From Nakaseomyces glabratus (Eukaryota > Ascomycota > Saccharomycetes > Saccharomycetales > Saccharomycetaceae), in the NCBI RefSeq assembly GCF_010111755.1, contig NC_088959.1:434001-498000 (forward strand): a stretch of DNA of 64,000 bases, given 5' to 3'. A program made the translations under genes and the position numbers. The notes under the pieces were generated by a model, which was not told the origin of the DNA, ran no database searches, and saw only the letters and a list, made by a program, of their open reading frames with translations. Below are positions 1 through 10,763 of this stretch, piece after piece; the stretch's first letter is position 1, and every line of letters begins with the position of its first letter.

Positions 1-2272
1 CCAGCCATATGTTCGTCGTGCTAACTCAGAAATGAAAAAACGTAACCATGAAGTTCCTCTAGCAAAGTCAAAAGCAATTTTGAAATTGGATAATCCAATT
101 CCTAAGGATTTACTTGATACTTTGCCAAGAAGGGATTCCCCAGAATTCACTGAAATGAGATACACCGCTTGTACTGTAGAGCCGGATGATTTCTTAGCCG
201 AAGGTTATGGATTGAGATTTGCTGAAATGAATCGTGAATGTCAGATAGCAATCTGTATTACAATGTACAATGAAGACAAATTCGCTCTTGCTAGAACCAT
301 TCATTCAATCATGAAAAATGTTGCACATCTATGTAGCAGAGAGAGATCGTCAGTTTGGGGACCTAATGGTTGGAAGAAAGTTTCGGTCATATTGATCAGT
401 GACGGTCGTGCTAAAGTAAACCAAGGTTCGTTGGATTATTTGGCAGCTATTGGTTTATACCAGGAGGACATGGCAAAGGCCTCTGTCAACGGAGATCCTG
501 TCAAAGCACATATCTTCGAATTGACTACACAGGTTTCCATAAACGCTGATCTCGATTATGAATCACAGGGGATTGTTCCTGTTCAAATGGTTTTCTGTTT
601 AAAGGAAGAAAACAAAAAGAAAATTAATTCGCATAGATGGTTGTTCAATGCATTCTGCCCGGTATTGCAACCTAACGTAGTCACATTAGTGGATGTTGGT
701 ACCCGATTGAACACAACTGCAGTTTACCATTTGTGGAAGGTCTTCGACATGGACTCTAACGTTGCTGGTGCGGCAGGCCAAATTAAGACAATGAAGGGTA
801 AATGGGGTTTGAAACTTCTAAACCCATTGGTTGCTTCTCAAAATTTTGAGTACAAAATTTCGAATATCATGGATAAACCTTTAGAAAGTGTATTTGGCTA
901 TATTACTGTGTTACCTGGTGCACTTTCAGCATACAGATATAGAGCACTGGAAAATCATAGTGATGGTACTGGTCCATTGAATTCCTACTTTTTAGGGGAA
1001 TCACAAGAAGGTTCAAGTTATGATGTATTCACTGCTAATATGTACTTGGCAGAGGATAGAATTTTATGCTGGGAATTGATAGCTAAAAGAGATGCCAATT
1101 GGGTATTAAAGTATGTTAAAGAAGCAACCGGTGAAACAGATGTTCCTGAAGATATACCCGAGTTTATTTCTCAGAGAAGGCGTTGGTTAAACGGTGCTAT
1201 GTTTGCAGCCCTTTATGCTCATTTGCATTTCTTTCAAATATGGAAAACAAAACACTCATTTTTAAGAAAATTCTTCCTGCATATTGAGTTTTTCTATCAA
1301 TTTGTGCAAATGACGTTCTCATGGTTCTCCATTGCTAATTTTGTTCTGACATTTTACTATTTAGCTGGTTCTATGAATAGAGTTATCAAGCATGGAGAGG
1401 CATTGTTCATATTCTTTAAATACCTGATTTTCTGTGATCTGGCAAGTTTATTCATTATTTCCATGGGTAATAGACCTCAGGGTGCTAAGGTGCTGTTTAT
1501 ATTGTCCATGATACTTCTTACAATATGTGCAGCCTATTCGTTAATATGTGGTTTTGTTTTTGCAATCATTGCATTGAAATCGCAATCAGAACCACATCAT
1601 ATCTTCGTGAATGTAGTCATTTCATTACTTTCGACTTATGGTGCATACGCATTTTGTTCATTCATGTACTTGGATCCATGGCATGTGTTCAGTTCATCGA
1701 TACAATACTTCCTAACTCTACCAGCTTTTACTTGCACATTGCAAATCTTTGCATTCTGTAACACACACGATGTTTCATGGGGTACAAAGGGTTCTACACA
1801 AGAATCAAAGCAGCTTTCTAAAGCTATTGTTGTTCAAGGACCTGATGGCACTCAAATTGTGGAAACTGATTGGCCTCAGGAAGTTGACAAGAAATTCTTG
1901 GAGATAAAGAGCAGATTGAAAGAAGTCGAGTATGAGGATGTTCATGTTGATGAATCGCAGAAGAGAAATGATTATTATAGGGATATCAGAACGCGTATCG
2001 TGATGATATGGATGCTTTCCAATTTAATTCTGATAATGTCTATTATTCAGGCCTATCCACCTGAAAGAATTAACAATGGATACCTAATATTCATTTTATG
2101 GTCTGTTGCAGCATTGGCCGGTTTCAGGGCTGTTGGATCTATTTCATTCCTATTCATGAAATATTTGCGTATGGGTGTTAAATATATGCATAAGAGACAG
2201 CGTGGTACCGCTAAAGGTGTCCATATGAAAGCACCAAAAATCAATATTTTCAACAAGGAAGGTAGCACCTGA
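1..2272 (+). CDS. CHS2: Chitin synthase 2 (class II, septum), 5' end outside window
   Basis: This is a family-2 glycosyltransferase that polymerises UDP-GlcNAc into chitin at the plasma membrane. In yeast Chs2 builds the primary septum during cytokinesis. The reading frame is open from the first base, so the N-terminus is missing; about 756 residues are present against roughly 960 in S. cerevisiae Chs2, and the ATG at base 32 is internal. Visible marks are the CITMYNED entry to the catalytic domain (near base 260), the catalytic EDR (1052-1060) and QRRRW (1172-1186) of processive chitin synthases, then a cluster of membrane helices to the C-terminus. The conserved run around [16 protein letters not shown] and the whole alignment from memory favour CHS2 over CHS1. 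The missing N-terminal part would hold the Cdk-phosphorylated tail. A CHS3-like gene follows 322 bases downstream on the same strand. Confidence 0.95.
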   Translation, partial: QPYVRRANSEMKKRNHEVPLAKSKAILKLDNPIPKDLLDTLPRRDSPEFTEMRYTACTVEPDDFLAEGYGLRFAEMNRECQIAICITMYNEDKFALARTIHSIMKNVAHLCSRERSSVWGPNGWKKVSVILISDGRAKVNQGSLDYLAAIGLYQEDMAKASVNGDPVKAHIFELTTQVSINADLDYESQGIVPVQMVFCLKEENKKKINSHRWLFNAFCPVLQPNVVTLVDVGTRLNTTAVYHLWKVFDMDSNVAGAAGQIKTMKGKWGLKLLNPLVASQNFEYKISNIMDKPLESVFGYITVLPGALSAYRYRALENHSDGTGPLNSYFLGESQEGSSYDVFTANMYLAEDRILCWELIAKRDANWVLKYVKEATGETDVPEDIPEFISQRRRWLNGAMFAALYAHLHFFQIWKTKHSFLRKFFLHIEFFYQFVQMTFSWFSIANFVLTFYYLAGSMNRVIKHGEALFIFFKYLIFCDLASLFIISMGNRPQGAKVLFILSMILLTICAAYSLICGFVFAIIALKSQSEPHHIFVNVVISLLSTYGAYAFCSFMYLDPWHVFSSSIQYFLTLPAFTCTLQIFAFCNTHDVSWGTKGSTQESKQLSKAIVVQGPDGTQIVETDWPQEVDKKFLEIKSRLKEVEYEDVHVDESQKRNDYYRDIRTRIVMIWMLSNLILIMSIIQAYPPERINNGYLIFILWSVAALAGFRAVGSISFLFMKYLRMGVKYMHKRQRGTAKGVHMKAPKINIFNKEGST

Positions 2273-2594
2273 TGATAGCTTGAACATGCATTACCTATTA
2301 ACAAATTATATATACAACACCTTCATCAATATTTTACTCAATATTTTACTCAATATTTTACTCAATATAATACAATAATACCTAATATCAATACTACGAT
2401 TAACATTTTGGACAAATTTCTTGTCTTAGTACCTTATCGCTTAAAGCGCTGACACTAAAAACAATTTCAGAAAAAAAATCGTCACTATTTAACTGTTTTG
2501 AATGGTTATAATTAATTAAAAAAAAATTGATGAATTTGTTACTTTTCATAGAATTGTGAATAATCGCATATGTAGCACAGGTCACTTTGATGCT
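2273..2594. other. Intergenic CHS2 to CHS3-like gene
   Basis: AT-rich spacer that must hold the CHS2 terminator and the promoter of the downstream chitin synthase. It contains a 12-base tandem repeat and A/T homopolymer tracts. I see no convincing transcription-factor site. Confidence 0.7.
2326..2368. repeat. 12-bp tandem repeat in CHS2 3' flank
   Basis: Three full copies plus a partial fourth of TCAATATTTTAC in direct tandem, about 55 bases after the CHS2 stop codon. It probably lies in the 3' UTR and is a likely length-variable minisatellite. Confidence 0.85.
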
Positions 2595-5500
2595 ATGGTT
2601 ATGACAGCAATTGCTGGTGACAAGTTCCTTTACCCAAAACTCAATAAAATCGTCCCGTTTACTTTATTCTCCCATCACTCACCAGATCTTGAAAATCCAC
2701 TATTGGAAAGTGAATTAAATACAACTGAAAATACAAAGGAATCAATAAGCGTAATAAACCCAGGTAGCAAGAAGAGACATAAAGCTCGATGTAGGAGAAA
2801 TGGGAGAAATGAATTATTCCAGTCTAAAGTTAGAGGTTGGCATTTTTATTGTAGAGTTGTTACAATTTTCATACCATCAAAAGTGCTAAAATTCTGTGGA
2901 ATTAGAACAGTTGAGCAACAAAGAGCCTGGAGAGAAAAAGTTGGGCTAATTTCAATTATACTCGCAATTGGTGCAATTGTAATTTACATTTCTTTTATTT
3001 TTACAAATACGGCTTGTGGGTATAAGCAACCTAAAATACTGCATCGTAATGTCTCTGACAGTTTTATAAGGATTAATGGTAGAGCTTATCCATTCAATTG
3101 GGCAAATATTCCCGAATCCACGCCTATTTTAATTTCATATTATGGGCTCTTTGCGCCAAAATCATACGGAGGAAAAGACGCATCCTTGCTTTTCCAAAAT
3201 GTTAATGGAAACTGTCATGGTATCATCAAGCCTAGAGAGAACTGCACCATCCCCCATGATAACAATGGTAACCTTGCTTGGTATTTTCCTTGTGTTGTTT
3301 TGAGCAAGGATGATTATATGTCATGGGATCCAGAAATCGAAATAGAAAATAAACCCAGTAATTGCCATATATCAGAATTTGAGAGGGATTCTTACTATTA
3401 CTTGGAATACCCAGTCAATATATATTATACTTGGGATGATATCAAAAACTCTAATAGGTCACTAGTGGTTTATAATAACTATGTTCTTGATCTGAAGATA
3501 TTGCAAATGCTTTACAAGTATGATCTTGACGTACCTCCAAAACTTCTTGAGCTGGGAAGTCTTCCAATTAATGGGTACGACATATCAGTTACTCTCACTA
3601 CTAATTATGATAAAAAACTGGCAAGATGTCTTATTGATATTGCAACAGTGGGACTCATAGACGCAGAGCCGCTTGGATGCATAGTGGCAAATATCATTCT
3701 TTATTTATTTCTAATTTTTATCATGTCAATTGTAATTTTAAAGTTTGTTATTGCCTGTTATTTTAGATGGGTGGTTGCCAAGGCTCAGGGTTCATTCAAA
3801 GTTAATAACAAAACTATGATTCGAATAATGCGAGACATAGAGGATTGGGCTGAAGATATAAATAAAAAGGCGCCAATAATGAATGTTAATTTCTTACCTG
3901 AAAATACATCCTTGATAACAAGAAAAAGAGATATAGTAGAAGGTATTTCACTTCATCCAAAAAGGATGTCAAATCCTACTTCCATTCTATCGGGTCCCAA
4001 TAGTAGTAATGTAAAATCAACAACTTACTTGAAGCCCAATCTAAAGATAGGCAATTCAATAAGCCAAAATTTTGATTCATTTATCAGAAAAGGAGAAAAT
4101 TATTGTCTTTGTTCTTTTCCAGAGACGAGTAATTATAGAGATAGTCTGTTAAAAAGCTTAAATGATGGCAATCTTGATCCTTCCATCATACACAAAAATG
4201 TTGTCAAACCAAATAATATTATTCATGGAAGCTCAGATGGTTTTTTGAATACAATATGTTTTGTGACATGTTACTCAGAAGGTGTTCGAGAACTAAGATC
4301 AACTTTGGATGCCCTCTGTACAACAACTTATCCAAACACCCACAAATTGATTATTTTAGTTTGTGATGGTCAGGTAACTGGAGCTCATAACAAGAAGTTA
4401 ACATCAGAAATAGCATTAAATATGATTACCGACTTTATTGAAGATCCAAATGAGGTTATTCCATATTCTTATCTTTCTATCGCCTCAGGAGCAAAACGTT
4501 TTAATATGGCAAAAGTTTATGGCGGCTACTACAAGTATGATTCTGATACAGTTGAGGAAAGTCAACAACAGCAAGTTCCAATTGTATTAGTATCCAAATG
4601 TGGTTCTTTCTATGAGATACATTCTTCTCCTAAACCAGGAAATAGAGGAAAGCGTGACTCACAGATCATACTAATGTCTTTACTACAAAGGGCTATATGT
4701 AATGAGCGCATGAGTGAACTGGAGTTTCAACTACTAAAAGTTATTTGGCAAGTTGGAGGTAAAATGATAATGGAATATGAGACTGTTTTAATGGTTGACG
4801 CCGATACTCGAGTTTTTCCTGATTCTATAAGACATATGTGTGCAGAAATGGCTAAGGATACAAATATAATGGGATTATGTGGTGAAACAAAAATAGCAAA
4901 CAAGAAAGAATCATGGGTAACAGCTATTCAGGTATTTGAATATTATATTTCTCATCATCACTCAAAAGCCTTTGAGTCTATTTTTGGATCAGTTTTATGC
5001 CTACCTGGTTGCTTTTCAATGTTCAGAATAAAATCCCCAAAAGATAAAGAACAAACATGTTGGGTTCCAATATTGGCCAATCCTGACATAGTGGAGTGTT
5101 ACTCGAACAATAGCACAGATACTTTGCATCAAAAAAATTTACTTTTACTTGGTGAAGACAGATATTTATCTTCACTACTGCTGAGAAAGTTCCCAAACAG
5201 AAAACAGGTATTTGTACCAAAAGCAGCTTGCAAAACAGTAGTACCAAGTAAATTCTTAGTTCTGTTGTCACAAAGGAGAAGATGGATAAATTCCACAATT
5301 CATAATTTAGTTGATCTCCTGAGGCATGACAATCTTTGTGGCACATTCTGTTTCTCCATGCAATTTGTTGTTTTATTGGAGCTATTAGGGACAATACTTT
5401 TACCTTTCGCTATACTAAGCACTATTTATGTCATTATTTATTCTGCGTTGTTTGCACCTCTACCGATGCTCACATTAGTGCTACTTTTGGTTATATTGGG

Positions 5501-5789
5501 TCTACCTGGTGTATTTATTGTTATAACTACGACTAAACTGGTTTATGTTGTTTGGATGCTTGTTTATCTTGTTGCATTACCAATATGGAATCTTATCCTT
5601 CCTGTTTATGCGTTTTGGAAATTTGATGACTTCTCATGGGGAGAGACTAGAGCAACGAAAGACGGCAAAAGAAATGACATCAATGAAACAGCAGATACAT
5701 TTAATCATACAGCAGTCAATATGATGACATGGAAAGAGCACGCTCTAGATGAGAAGGCTAGAGGGTCCCGCTACCCGTTCGCTGTGTAG
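2595..5789 (+). CDS. Divergent CHS3-type (class IV) chitin synthase paralogue
   Basis: Processive chitin synthase of the Chs3 family, which makes most cell-wall chitin and traffics through Golgi and chitosomes to the plasma membrane. The product is 1064 residues against 1165 for S. cerevisiae Chs3; most of the shortfall is at the N-terminus. A membrane segment at about 116-143 follows an AWREKVGLIS block shared with Chs3. A lumenal domain follows with the conserved KDAS.LFQNVNGNCH run, then a membrane pair at about 359-395. The catalytic domain has MVDADT (733), LPGCFSM, EDR (854) and QRRRW (893), followed by several C-terminal helices and the WKFDDFSWGETR tail. All catalytic motifs are intact, so it is not an evident pseudogene. 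Identity to Chs3 is clearly lower than that of the neighbouring CHS2 to its orthologue, and codon use is relaxed and AT-rich. I chose the first ATG; the open frame continues 13 codons upstream only to a GTG. It could be the sole CHS3 or, more likely, an extra paralogue (a CHS3B). Confidence 0.88.
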   Translation: MVMTAIAGDKFLYPKLNKIVPFTLFSHHSPDLENPLLESELNTTENTKESISVINPGSKKRHKARCRRNGRNELFQSKVRGWHFYCRVVTIFIPSKVLKFCGIRTVEQQRAWREKVGLISIILAIGAIVIYISFIFTNTACGYKQPKILHRNVSDSFIRINGRAYPFNWANIPESTPILISYYGLFAPKSYGGKDASLLFQNVNGNCHGIIKPRENCTIPHDNNGNLAWYFPCVVLSKDDYMSWDPEIEIENKPSNCHISEFERDSYYYLEYPVNIYYTWDDIKNSNRSLVVYNNYVLDLKILQMLYKYDLDVPPKLLELGSLPINGYDISVTLTTNYDKKLARCLIDIATVGLIDAEPLGCIVANIILYLFLIFIMSIVILKFVIACYFRWVVAKAQGSFKVNNKTMIRIMRDIEDWAEDINKKAPIMNVNFLPENTSLITRKRDIVEGISLHPKRMSNPTSILSGPNSSNVKSTTYLKPNLKIGNSISQNFDSFIRKGENYCLCSFPETSNYRDSLLKSLNDGNLDPSIIHKNVVKPNNIIHGSSDGFLNTICFVTCYSEGVRELRSTLDALCTTTYPNTHKLIILVCDGQVTGAHNKKLTSEIALNMITDFIEDPNEVIPYSYLSIASGAKRFNMAKVYGGYYKYDSDTVEESQQQQVPIVLVSKCGSFYEIHSSPKPGNRGKRDSQIILMSLLQRAICNERMSELEFQLLKVIWQVGGKMIMEYETVLMVDADTRVFPDSIRHMCAEMAKDTNIMGLCGETKIANKKESWVTAIQVFEYYISHHHSKAFESIFGSVLCLPGCFSMFRIKSPKDKEQTCWVPILANPDIVECYSNNSTDTLHQKNLLLLGEDRYLSSLLLRKFPNRKQVFVPKAACKTVVPSKFLVLLSQRRRWINSTIHNLVDLLRHDNLCGTFCFSMQFVVLLELLGTILLPFAILSTIYVIIYSALFAPLPMLTLVLLLVILGLPGVFIVITTTKLVYVVWMLVYLVALPIWNLILPVYAFWKFDDFSWGETRATKDGKRNDINETADTFNHTAVNMMTWKEHALDEKARGSRYPFAV

Positions 5790-6021
5790 CGGCTATGAAG
5801 TACAGAATGCAAAATATAATGAAAAAGGTTATACATAATAAAACACAGATAAATTTTGTAATTAGGGTTAATTGATAGAATTTATTAAAGTTGTAATTAG
5901 TATAAATTTAATATAAGAAGAAATATAGTTCTTCAAATATGTTTAGTGATTAATGCAAAAAAGTCAATAATGCTTTGAGAGTGTTTTCTTTGAGGTGTTG
6001 TAAAAATGCAGTACAGTGCAT

Positions 6022-9000
6022 TTAGTTGGACTTCTTCCCCCTCCTCGTTATTCTTGAAAATAATTTGAAAACACGGTCAAATTTAAAAGAAACGCCTCTG
6101 ACATGGAAAATGTAATAAATAGCAACCATGGCACAAATGTTGAAGCCAATATAAGCCCAATACAGACCAAAGTTCCTCCACAAATAACTGTAGCTAGCAC
6201 TGATGTGTTTTAAGTAGTCATCACCGACTTCGTAAATACAATATTCACAGGCAGTTGTAGCATTTGGATTGGCAATATAACCACCACGTTTATCCAAAAA
6301 TGCTTGAGTGAATTCCTGGCAAGTTTGTCCAGCTGGGGGATCAAATATAGAGAGTTCTTTCTTCCTACAAATGACAGGTTTGTTATGTAGCAAAATACCA
6401 ACCATATTTTGCACAAAATAGGTATAAGGAGAAGTTTTCCACATAAAAGTCCAGAAGCCTGGCATTAAAGAAACGGGCTGAACAACACCACAGAAAGCAA
6501 TTAGGAAAGACAAACATAAACCTAAAATAACATTCGCAGATTGCAGATTTGGAGCCATGTATAAAACGCACAGACCAAATCCTATGTAGTACAATTGGAA
6601 CATGATGGAATAGTTTAGATAGTATACGGCAGATGCGGAAGCCTGGAAATGAGTTCTCAGTGGGAAGTAAGAAGAAACGAAGAAGATTGCAGAAAATAGG
6701 AAATGATATGGAATTTCACTTAAGTATTGAGTTATCAACAACAAAGACCAGTGGAACATATTCGATTTGGATTCCCTTACCTCAAATAACTCTCTAGCCG
6801 CAATGGCACGAGCTTGGATTTGGTTCATTGCAGGAGCTGATAAAATGATAGAAATGAAGGCAGCAAATAAGGTATTTTGCAAACCAGTATAAGAGTCACC
6901 TGGATCATAAAATGTAAAACCGATATATAAACCACCGACAGTCATCAACATCATTTTAGACATAATGTAATCTAAATTTCTCCAAAGACTCATAGATGTT
7001 CTTATCAATACCCATTTGAATTGGTAAGCATAGGAAGTAGCATACTTGGTTGGTGCATCGCCAAACTCTGACTCGGTTTTTTGATTTGATAATTGGTCAA
7101 TTAAATGATCGACCTCCTTTTCAGTCGAAATAAATTCATCCGAATTCTTCCAGATTTGATGCCAATCTTCGGTCACAGATGCAGTAGCACCGGCACCAAT
7201 GGCTTCTAAGATGTATTCAGCGGGATTTTCACTAGGAGAACACTTTCTTGCACCGTTGCGCTCAAAGTAGCTCAAAAGAGTTTTGGAGTTATCACCAATA
7301 TCACCAAAGTACACTGTTTGACCTCCCTTCTTCAAAAGTAATAATCTGTCAAATTCTTCAAACAAAGTGGCAGAAGGTTGATGGATAGTACACAAAATAG
7401 ACTGGCCAGCCTTAGCCAATTTCTTCAATAGTTGTACAATAGCCCATGAAGATTGTGAATCCAAACCTGAAGTAGGTTCATCCAAGAAAAGTAGCAGGTC
7501 AGGTTTAGCGACCAGTTCGACACCGATAGATAATTTCTTTCTTTGCTCGACATTCAGACCTCTACCAACATCACCAACAAGAGCATCAGCGTATTCTTCC
7601 ATGTCCAAAACTTTGATGATTCTTTCAACGTGTTCCATCTTTTCCTCTTCAGGAACATTTTGAGCACGACGCATACGAGCAGAAAATTGTAGTGATTCTC
7701 TAACAGTTAATTCAGATATGTGAATATCTTGTTGTTGAACGTAACCAGTCCTTCTTTCGAAAGAAATATCGATTGGTTTACCATTGACTAACATATCACC
7801 AGTAATGATACCAACATTTCTTTGAGCTAGTGTATTCAAAAGAGTTGTCTTACCAGCACCAGATTCACCCATCAATGCAGTTAATGTACCCGGTTTACAG
7901 AAACCAGAAACGTTATCTAATAATTGACGCATACCACCATCGTAAGGAATAGTGTAACAAACATTTCTCCAAATGAAAATACCCTTGGACTCCAATTCCT
8001 CAAATATTTCATCTTCAGAGGTTGTTGAACTTCCACTTCTGCTTGAAAACTTCTCCTTGGTATCAATTTCATGGAGTTCTCCGTCTTCTTCATCAAGTTT
8101 CATGTGGTATTTTCTTGTACCCTTCTTGAAAATCAAAGCATCACCACCACCTTTTACTGGTCTTTTAATTTCAGTAATAAGAGCCTTTAGAGCAATATAA
8201 CCGAGTAAGAAGCACCACATGATACCAAAGTTTCTCCATTCGTGTTTGTACTCATATTCGAATTGTAGTCTCAGATAATCATCACCCAAAACCCACGATT
8301 GGCCTGGTTTAGATCCGACAAAAGCACAAACTTGGTTTTCGGATGCAATGTTTTCATAGCCAGGTCCACTTGGAACCAGGGTACCACCACAACCCATATG
8401 TCTGCCGTGGAATTCAGCTAATAACATGGACTCAAAAGCGTATCTAATAGGTAAAATATAAGAAATCCACTTAAACCATGGGCGCATTGAAGGTAACTGA
8501 ATCATATATGTAGAGTAAAGCGAAATCGACATCATTACAATACCAGAAATAGAGTTAGCTTGAGAAATATTGTCACAACCTGCGGCGATTAGTTCAAATA
8601 AAGCATTGATTGATTCAGAACACATGGTTAGGAAGAGGTATACTCTGAAAAAAGATGATGCAGTTCTGTTCAGACCAGACAGGAAGTAGATAATAATTAG
8701 AAAACATGTCATACCGATCATTCTGAATGGAAAGTTGGCGATAGTACTTCCCAATGCTTCAGCTGCTGGATGGTATAAAGAGTAGATTTTGTGTTTCTGT
8801 AGAATAGGTCTGTGCTCAAAAGACAGATTGGCTAAACCCATCAAAGAGTAGTACAAAAGACAGAAATATAGGACACCACCTCTGGAAAATGCACCAGAAG
8901 TAGATGATGGGGTATTGTAATATAATGAACCAGAGACTAGAGATTGAATGATTGCAGAGCAAATAGTAATAACAGTGTAAGCTTTATCACCATAAATTCT

Positions 9001-10545
9001 TTGGAAACCACGTTTTGTACAGAGTCTTATTTGTTCCCAGAATGAAACAGTGTAGTAAGACTTCTTTCTAGCATGCTTAGATTTTTCTTGTTGCATTGAT
9101 TGGTCGTATATTTCCTTGGTCTTTTCAGTATCTATTTCCTTTTTGTATTGGTCAATATCTATCAAAAGCTGTCTGTACTCAGGGGACTCTTGCCAGTATC
9201 TTTCAAATTCCTCAGCAGTTCTTGGGACTTTGTTCTCGTATCCAGGCCTAATCTTGTGGTAACCATTGACATCTGTTAAGGCAGTTAAAAACTCAGCTGT
9301 AACTTGTCTAGGTGGACATTCATAACCCATTCTGTAAAAGTAATCCTTAGCTTCATCAATTGGGCCAAAGTATATCTGTCTACCAGTGTAAAGAACTGTA
9401 ACTTTATCGAATGTTTCATATATGTTTTCGGATGCTTGATAAATTGTGACAAACGCTGTGGATCCTAAAAGATTGGTAGTGATACGGATAGCCTTAGCGT
9501 ATTCTAGTGCTGTAGAGGCATCAAGACCTCTAGTAGCATTATCCCAACAGTAGATGGACCCCTTAGTTACTAAAGCTTCAGCAATGGAGACACGCTTACG
9601 TTCACCACCAGAAACACCTCTAACGAAGTCATTACCAACTTTAGTGTGATATGTATGTCTTAGACCAAAAATTGTGGCATGTAGATCTCTTGTGGAGGCT
9701 ATGTATTCTTCACGAGAGACATCGTTGACTCTCTTTGATGGAGTCTTACACGCAATGGCGAAATCCAAGGTCTGTTGTACAGTCAAGTGAGGGAAATGCA
9801 CATCCTGTTCACCGTTGTAGATCACATCGGGCTTGTAGCGTTTCATCATCTCCTTCTGTGGAATACCATCATACATGATTTCACCTTCAACACCACCAGC
9901 GAATTGATCAATTTCACCAGCAGTGACTTTAAGCATAGAGGAACAACCAGCACCCGGTCTACCTAGCACAAGAACCATCTCACCGGCTCTAGCAAGACCA
10001 CTGACATCGTTCAGAATGGTACGCATCTTTGAACCGCTTTTGTCTCTGATGGCTTTGTAAATGGTGTAAGGAAGACATAGGACGTTACCAAATGTGGCAC
10101 CTTCCATGGCGGTAGAGTCGGCACCTCTGGCACTGACATGCTCCAACGTTACACCAGCTTTTCTCAAGTGGATACCTTGTTCGTCAGCGTCTCTGACAAA
10201 TGAGCCGATAATCCTTTCGGCATCGAATCTATCGCTCTCAGACAGCTGGCTCAAGTCAATGTTACCACCGCTACGGGAAGTGTGTCTCGACAGCACATCG
10301 GCTAGAGATTGCACACGGCCAACCATCTCTGGGGATAGCTCAGCGGTAGAGCTACGGCGCGAGCGGGATAGAATACTCCTGTTGTCGCTGTGCGCATCGT
10401 CACCATCGGCGTCTTCGTGCGATCTTCCGCTCAGAATCTTGGTCAATTGGTCAGCAGGCGTCTCCTCGTGACGACCATGCTGAGTCAATCTACCTTCGAA
10501 GGAAACGTCCGAACCAGCAACCGAGATCTCTGAAGAAGAACTCAT
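6022..10545 (-). CDS. SNQ2: Snq2-type PDR (ABCG) multidrug efflux transporter
   Basis: Full-size fungal PDR transporter of 1507 residues in the plasma membrane, exporting drugs such as 4-nitroquinoline oxide and, in pathogenic yeasts, azoles. The order is NBD1-TMD1-NBD2-TMD2. NBD1 has the fungal atypical Walker A GRPGAGCSS (195-203), signature VSGGERKRVS (311-320) and a degenerate Walker B with WDNATRGLD (334-342). NBD2 has canonical GESGAGKTT (about 890) and LLLFLDEPTSGLDS (about 1015), with the degenerate signature NVEQRKKLS. This mirrored degeneracy is normal for the family. The sequence follows Snq2 rather than Pdr5, including the ADEQGIH.RKAGVT block, GRHMGC near the extracellular loop and YCIYEVGDDYL near the C-terminus. 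The serine-rich N-terminus diverges, as expected. It converges with the CHS3-like gene (232-base gap) and has a very long upstream region with a Pdr1-type element about 210 bases before the ATG. Confidence 0.95.
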   Translation of the reverse strand: MSSSSEISVAGSDVSFEGRLTQHGRHEETPADQLTKILSGRSHEDADGDDAHSDNRSILSRSRRSSTAELSPEMVGRVQSLADVLSRHTSRSGGNIDLSQLSESDRFDAERIIGSFVRDADEQGIHLRKAGVTLEHVSARGADSTAMEGATFGNVLCLPYTIYKAIRDKSGSKMRTILNDVSGLARAGEMVLVLGRPGAGCSSMLKVTAGEIDQFAGGVEGEIMYDGIPQKEMMKRYKPDVIYNGEQDVHFPHLTVQQTLDFAIACKTPSKRVNDVSREEYIASTRDLHATIFGLRHTYHTKVGNDFVRGVSGGERKRVSIAEALVTKGSIYCWDNATRGLDASTALEYAKAIRITTNLLGSTAFVTIYQASENIYETFDKVTVLYTGRQIYFGPIDEAKDYFYRMGYECPPRQVTAEFLTALTDVNGYHKIRPGYENKVPRTAEEFERYWQESPEYRQLLIDIDQYKKEIDTEKTKEIYDQSMQQEKSKHARKKSYYTVSFWEQIRLCTKRGFQRIYGDKAYTVITICSAIIQSLVSGSLYYNTPSSTSGAFSRGGVLYFCLLYYSLMGLANLSFEHRPILQKHKIYSLYHPAAEALGSTIANFPFRMIGMTCFLIIIYFLSGLNRTASSFFRVYLFLTMCSESINALFELIAAGCDNISQANSISGIVMMSISLYSTYMIQLPSMRPWFKWISYILPIRYAFESMLLAEFHGRHMGCGGTLVPSGPGYENIASENQVCAFVGSKPGQSWVLGDDYLRLQFEYEYKHEWRNFGIMWCFLLGYIALKALITEIKRPVKGGGDALIFKKGTRKYHMKLDEEDGELHEIDTKEKFSSRSGSSTTSEDEIFEELESKGIFIWRNVCYTIPYDGGMRQLLDNVSGFCKPGTLTALMGESGAGKTTLLNTLAQRNVGIITGDMLVNGKPIDISFERRTGYVQQQDIHISELTVRESLQFSARMRRAQNVPEEEKMEHVERIIKVLDMEEYADALVGDVGRGLNVEQRKKLSIGVELVAKPDLLLFLDEPTSGLDSQSSWAIVQLLKKLAKAGQSILCTIHQPSATLFEEFDRLLLLKKGGQTVYFGDIGDNSKTLLSYFERNGARKCSPSENPAEYILEAIGAGATASVTEDWHQIWKNSDEFISTEKEVDHLIDQLSNQKTESEFGDAPTKYATSYAYQFKWVLIRTSMSLWRNLDYIMSKMMLMTVGGLYIGFTFYDPGDSYTGLQNTLFAAFISIILSAPAMNQIQARAIAARELFEVRESKSNMFHWSLLLITQYLSEIPYHFLFSAIFFVSSYFPLRTHFQASASAVYYLNYSIMFQLYYIGFGLCVLYMAPNLQSANVILGLCLSFLIAFCGVVQPVSLMPGFWTFMWKTSPYTYFVQNMVGILLHNKPVICRKKELSIFDPPAGQTCQEFTQAFLDKRGGYIANPNATTACEYCIYEVGDDYLKHISASYSYLWRNFGLYWAYIGFNICAMVAIYYIFHVRGVSFKFDRVFKLFSRITRRGKKSN

Positions 10546-10755
10546 TGTTTCACTCGTTATTGCAGTATTTTTACCTGTAACGTAGTAATTATTCTCAGAA
10601 ACGGTTGTAGCTCTGATCCGATTTAAACAAAATTAATGAAAATTGAATGCCTGCGGATATCCTTAACAGAAAGAAAGCGCTGAACAGAAAATAGAATGGA
10701 AAAAGAAACCCTTTCTGTCAATAGTGCGCGGGGAAGTGGTTTTATCTGTTTTTCT

Positions 10756-10763
10756 TCCGTGGA
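10756..10763. promoter_or_regulatory. Pleiotropic drug response element (PDRE) before SNQ2
   Basis: TCCGTGGA on the plus strand (TCCACGGA on the SNQ2 strand) matches the Pdr1/Pdr3 recognition sequence exactly. It lies about 210 bases upstream of the SNQ2 start, a typical promoter distance. SNQ2 is a known Pdr1 target in S. cerevisiae and C. glabrata; binding here is inferred. Confidence 0.75.

Noticed and set aside
2556..2594. 13-codon N-terminal extension of the CHS3-like gene
   Set aside because: The extension starts at GTG, not ATG; the first in-frame ATG is 2595.
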